DNA of 9,110 bases, taken from Desulfobacteraceae bacterium (GTDB taxonomy: Bacteria > Desulfobacterota > DSM-4660 > Desulfatiglandales > Desulfatiglandaceae). The DNA is taken from NCBI GenBank assembly GCA_020349865.1, contig CP070700.1, forward strand, positions 3,746,653 through 3,755,762. The letters are read 5' to 3'. The notes under the pieces were generated by a model. The model was not told where the DNA came from, ran no database searches, and saw nothing but the letters and a program-made list of their open reading frames with translations. The position numbers and the translations under genes are program-made. Positions 6,489 through 9,110 of this stretch are shown one piece after another. Numbering within the stretch: position 1 is the first letter of the stretch; each line of letters starts with the position of its first letter.

Positions 6489-6517
6489 ATGTCTTGTTTA
6501 CCGATAGCTTAATCTTT

Positions 6518-7223
6518 TCATATTTTGCTTTTAAGGTAACGCTGTCGTTTAGATTCTGGAAACCTTTCTATAGCATATCGCAGCATTGTACGCGGCATAT
6601 CCTTATAATGTGCTTTCAGGAATTCTTCTTCTAACCGTAGGTTTCGCTTGCCAACCTCACGCAGCATCCACCCAACCGCTTTATGAATCAAATCTTCTTT
6701 GTCATGCAGTAATATTTCTGAGATCTTAAGTGTTTCAGAATATTGCTGGCGCTTAATGAAGCAAAAAGTCGCCATTATTGAAATACGCCGTTCCCACAGA
6801 ATCTTTGACTTTGCGAGTCCATAAAGCGGGCCTTTCCTTTTGTCCAACAAGAAATTGCCTACAATGTGTTCTGCCGATGTATCAACCAGATCCCAGTTAT
6901 TTATAAACTCGGTATTATCTAAATAAAGATCGTAGATCCTTTTCTTTATAGACTCTGCTTCTTTTGAATAAATACGGATGAGTATAAAAAGTGCAAGTAG
7001 CCGCTCTTCATGAATTGGAGATTTTAGTAATTTCTCCGCCTCTCCAACTGAAATCGCTTGATACTCTTTAGCAAGCGTCCGTAGTACAGGCACCCGAATG
7101 CCGAGGAATTTGTCTCCCCCTCCATATTCTCCCGGCCCAGTCTTAAAGAACCTTTGGGCGACTTCTGCGTTTTCTTTTTTCGCAAGCCCCCTTTAAATTG
7201 GCCTGGATTTTGCGGGCGTGCAT
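6518..7223 (-). pseudogene. alkD: AlkD-type DNA alkylation repair glycosylase, broken by a 1-bp frameshift
   Basis: AlkD is a HEAT-repeat-like DNA glycosylase that removes bulky alkylated bases such as 3- and 7-alkylpurines. The catalytic frame (6518 to about 7193) encodes RFFKTGPGEYGGGDKFLGIR near the N-terminus, then NNWDLVD, KILWERRISIMATF, HKAVGWMLREVG and PRTMLRYAIERFPE, all AlkD hallmarks. This frame has a TAA just upstream of 7193 and no start codon before a GTG at 7093, which would delete the first helix. Another frame has an ATG at 7223, preceded by an in-frame TAA, and reads MHARKIQANLKG. The frames join at a G5 run (CCCCC at 7187-7191 on the plus strand); with four G they fuse into 234 residues, the normal family length. 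In that numbering Trp110, Asp114, Arg145/146 and Trp185 fall close to the known active-site positions. The gene starts 55 bp after the lemA stop. The extra base may be a real mutation or a sequencing error. Confidence 0.85.
7187..7191 (-). other. Homopolymer carrying the alkD frameshift
   Basis: The minus strand has GGGGG here. Removing one G joins the ATG-led frame (…ANLKG) to the catalytic frame (LAKKENAEVAQRFF…) with no other change. Confidence 0.75.
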
Positions 7224-7278
7224 GATGCTTTACAAGAATTCAGGGATTTAGCAGAAAAGGGTCCGTGAATGATGCTCA

Positions 7279-7854
7279 TCAGAACTTCACTTTGGGTGCT
7301 TCCTGGCGTTCTTTGGGAACTTCGAAAAATGCTGCCTTTTCAAATCCAAACATTCCGGCGATTATATTGGTTGGGAAGGTGCGTATTTTGATGTTATATA
7401 CCTTCACCGTTTCATTGAAGCGGCGGCGTTCAACGGAAATACGATTTTCCGTACCGGCCAGTTCGTCCTGTAGACGAATGAAATTGGTGTTCGCTTTTAG
7501 GTCCGGGTAGCGTTCAACGACCACCAGCAGACGGGCCAGGGCCGAGGAAAGTTGGTTATTCGCCTGAATCTTTTCACTAATACTGCCAGCACCAGCAACC
7601 CTGGAGCGGGCTTCCGTGACCTTCACAAAGACCTCCTTCTCATGGGCAGCATAACCCTTGACCGTCTCCACATAGTTTGGGATGAGGTCGTAACGCCTCT
7701 GAAGCTGGTTTTCCACCTGGGCCCATGCACCCTTCACCGATTCATCCATAGTGACAAGAGTGTTGTATGTCCCTTTTAGATACGAGTAAGGGATCACAAT
7801 GATCAAGATCAAAATGCCGACAATAATGAGAACAGTTTTTAGCGTTTTACTCAT
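7279..7854 (-). CDS. lemA: LemA family protein
   Basis: This 191-residue protein has a single N-terminal membrane anchor (about 6-26, VLIIVGILILIIVIPYSYLK) and a helical-bundle domain, probably facing away from the cytoplasm. The LemA signature is complete: YNTLVTMDESVKGAWAQVEN, RRYDLIPNYVETVKGYAAHE, ERYPDLKANTNFIRLQDEL, TENRISVERRRFNETVKVYN and the ending IIAGMFGFEKAAFFEV. The biochemical role of LemA is not established; in many genomes it neighbours TPM-domain proteins. I chose the ATG at 7854 over an in-frame ATG at 7878 because GGGAGG (7865-7860) lies five bases before it and the protein then begins with the typical MSKTLKTV. The start overlaps the end of the nucleotidyltransferase gene by 8 bases, so its translation is likely coupled to that gene. 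It is the third gene of the minus-strand cluster and matches the family in length. Confidence 0.95.
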   Translation of the reverse strand: MSKTLKTVLIIVGILILIIVIPYSYLKGTYNTLVTMDESVKGAWAQVENQLQRRYDLIPNYVETVKGYAAHEKEVFVKVTEARSRVAGAGSISEKIQANNQLSSALARLLVVVERYPDLKANTNFIRLQDELAGTENRISVERRRFNETVKVYNIKIRTFPTNIIAGMFGFEKAAFFEVPKERQEAPKVKF

Positions 7855-8587
7855 CTTCGCCTCCCAGCGCATCCACAAATTTTGATAATTTTCGAACCTC
7901 TGTTAAATAAGCCTTGAAAATTCCTCTCATTTCATCATCGCCAGGCTTTATTTTATCCTGCTTAATGTCAAGGAGCTTTTCAAACACACCGGAATCCATA
8001 TCAAATTCCCGAGCTGCTGCCCTTATGAGCTCAAGTTTTTCTTTGGGGAATTCTAACCCTTTCAAATAAAGAAGTGCCTCAAAAATGGCAATAAAGGCCC
8101 TGATAGACTGACTAATTACTTCTTTTAGTAAGCGTCCCTTGCCCGATGTCTCCAAGTAGGATTCCCTGAGTAAAAGCAGCTTTCCCTTGATCTCTCGCTC
8201 GCACTGTAGCCGTACAAATTCGGGATCAAATGAGAGGTCTTTCAAGATATCCTTGCCGTATACCGGTATGTAATTACGCTGAAAATTCAAATATTCGATG
8301 GGGAATACATCCATCGAGGTTTTCACATAGTACTCTGTCAAGAAAAGTGGAATTGCAACATTTCTTTTTTGCCATTTTTTTACAATTTCAAAGGCCTGAT
8401 AAAGGCGCTCGATCCCGTCTTCCGAGAGAACAATCATGAAATTGATGTCGGATTTCCCTGGCCTGTAGTCCTTACCTGTTGCGCTGCCATAAAGCATAAT
8501 GCTGACAAGGTCATCACCATAAACTTCCTTATAATCGCTGATGATCTCCGGAAATATATCCTTTGGATCCTTGATATCTCTTGCCAT
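7847..8587 (-). CDS. Nucleotidyltransferase-fold protein within the TPM-LemA cluster
   Basis: This 246-residue soluble protein has an N-terminal nucleotidyltransferase (Pol beta-like, MNT-type) fold. The motif is IMLYGSATGKDYRPGKSDIN at about 30-49: Gly34-Ser35 and Asp47 are present, but the second metal-binding Asp of the usual 'SDID' is Asn49. A further acidic strand may supply the third ligand (around 93-98). The C-terminal half (about 130-240) is helical and could resemble a HEPN-like bundle, but the protein contains no histidine, so the HEPN RNase motif (R then H after 4-6 residues) is absent. The substrate is unknown, and the DxN change may reduce or redirect catalysis. The ATG at 8587 has GGAGGG eight bases upstream and follows the TPM stop by 2 bp; the 3' end overlaps lemA by 8 bases. 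This tight packing suggests one transcript and a linked function with TPM and LemA. Confidence 0.85.
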   Translation of the reverse strand: MARDIKDPKDIFPEIISDYKEVYGDDLVSIMLYGSATGKDYRPGKSDINFMIVLSEDGIERLYQAFEIVKKWQKRNVAIPLFLTEYYVKTSMDVFPIEYLNFQRNYIPVYGKDILKDLSFDPEFVRLQCEREIKGKLLLLRESYLETSGKGRLLKEVISQSIRAFIAIFEALLYLKGLEFPKEKLELIRAAAREFDMDSGVFEKLLDIKQDKIKPGDDEMRGIFKAYLTEVRKLSKFVDALGGEDE

Positions 8588-8589
8588 AA

Positions 8590-9110
8590 CTAAAACCCTC
8601 CTCCGGCGCCACCTCCACCGCTCATGCCCCCCCCAAAGCCGCCAAAGCCGCCGCTAAAACCGCCAAAACTACCACCGAAGCCACCACCGTGACTCCTTCC
8701 ACCGCCAAGCAGAAAAGGCAAAAATAAGAGCCATGATCCACCTCGGCGTCTTGAGGAAAACATGAAAAAAGCAATAATCAATATAATGGGGAGAAAACCC
8801 AGGCCGGAACGCCTTTTTTTAGTAGGGGTTTTCACTGGCTTTTGGCCTGACAGTTCGATGCCTGAATGCTTGGAAACGACCTGTGCCACGGCAAGAGTCC
8901 CGTTGAGTAAGCCCTCTCCGTATTTGTCCTGTTTTAAATAGGGAATCATATAGCGGTCGCGAATCTCCCCGGCCATTCCATCAGGCAGAATGCCTTCCAC
9001 CCCGTAACCGGTCTCTATCCGCATCTTCCGCTCTTTTATTGTGACAAAGATGAGCACCCCCTTATCTACTCCCTTTTTACCGATTCCCCATTTCTCAAAC
9101 AGCCGGTTTG
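8590..9110 (-). CDS. TPM-domain (YgcG-type) membrane protein, 5' end outside the window
   Basis: The frame is open to the last base of the window, so the N-terminus (probably a signal peptide and the start of the TPM domain) is missing. The visible 173 or so residues begin NRLFEKWGIGKKGVDKG, then LIFVTIKERKMRIETGYGV, EGILPDG and GLLNGTLAV, which is the second half of a TPM domain. Next come a basic linker (KTPTKKRRSG), one or two hydrophobic membrane segments (GFLPIILIIAFFMFSS and WLLFLPFLL), and a C-terminal tail of Gly, Phe and Ser repeats ending GGAGGGF. This order (TPM, membrane segment, Gly-rich tail) is typical of YgcG-like proteins. TPM domains have been linked to phosphatase activity in some plant and bacterial proteins, and to photosystem repair in others; the role here is open. 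It is the first visible gene of the cluster and ends 2 bp before the nucleotidyltransferase gene. Confidence 0.93.
   Translation of the reverse strand, partial: NRLFEKWGIGKKGVDKGVLIFVTIKERKMRIETGYGVEGILPDGMAGEIRDRYMIPYLKQDKYGEGLLNGTLAVAQVVSKHSGIELSGQKPVKTPTKKRRSGLGFLPIILIIAFFMFSSRRRGGSWLLFLPFLLGGGRSHGGGFGGSFGGFSGGFGGFGGGMSGGGGAGGGF

Noticed and set aside
8620..8710. Low-complexity tandem repeats on the plus strand
   Set aside because: They simply encode the Gly-rich tail typical of YgcG-type TPM proteins.

Overview
The window looks like chromosomal DNA of a Gram-negative bacterium, most likely a Desulfobacterota (deltaproteobacterial) relative. The support is the gene mix: a lipoprotein murein transglycosylase (so an outer membrane), a bactofilin, a TPM-domain / nucleotidyltransferase / LemA cluster, and small proteins of types I associate with that group. 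The taxon is an inference from gene content only.

Layout. (1) 1-1348, plus strand, GC-rich: the end of an OppD/DppD-type ATPase and a complete OppF/DppF-type ATPase of a peptide ABC importer. The genes overlap and are almost certainly co-transcribed. (2) 1349-1480: a short gap with a free-standing perfect complement of the 16S rRNA anti-Shine-Dalgarno tail. (3) 1481-4062, minus strand: an MltD-like lipoprotein lytic transglycosylase with LysM domains, then a bactofilin with an extra carboxypeptidase-regulatory-like domain. Together they suggest cell-wall remodelling tied to a cytoskeletal scaffold. (4) 4063-5002, minus strand: two small proteins of unknown function, the second followed by a candidate terminator hairpin. 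(5) 5003-6517: an AT-rich, gene-poor stretch with two direct copies of a roughly 182-bp element that has terminal inverted repeats and no coding capacity (MITE-like). They bracket a small, apparently decaying gene for a secreted protein. (6) 6518-9110, minus strand: a tight cluster of a TPM-domain membrane protein (cut by the window edge), a nucleotidyltransferase-fold protein, LemA, and an AlkD-type DNA alkylation repair gene that is broken by one extra G.

How the parts work together. The importer ATPases energise peptide uptake. The transglycosylase and bactofilin act on or at the envelope. TPM and LemA are often neighbours, and here a nucleotidyltransferase with one altered metal ligand sits between them with 2-bp and overlapping junctions. 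The strongest observations are the single-base frameshift in the alkD-like gene, the TTAA-bounded MITE-like pair, the bactofilin fusion, and the nucleotidyltransferase inside the TPM-LemA unit. I found no CRISPR array, tRNA, rRNA gene or recognisable defence system.
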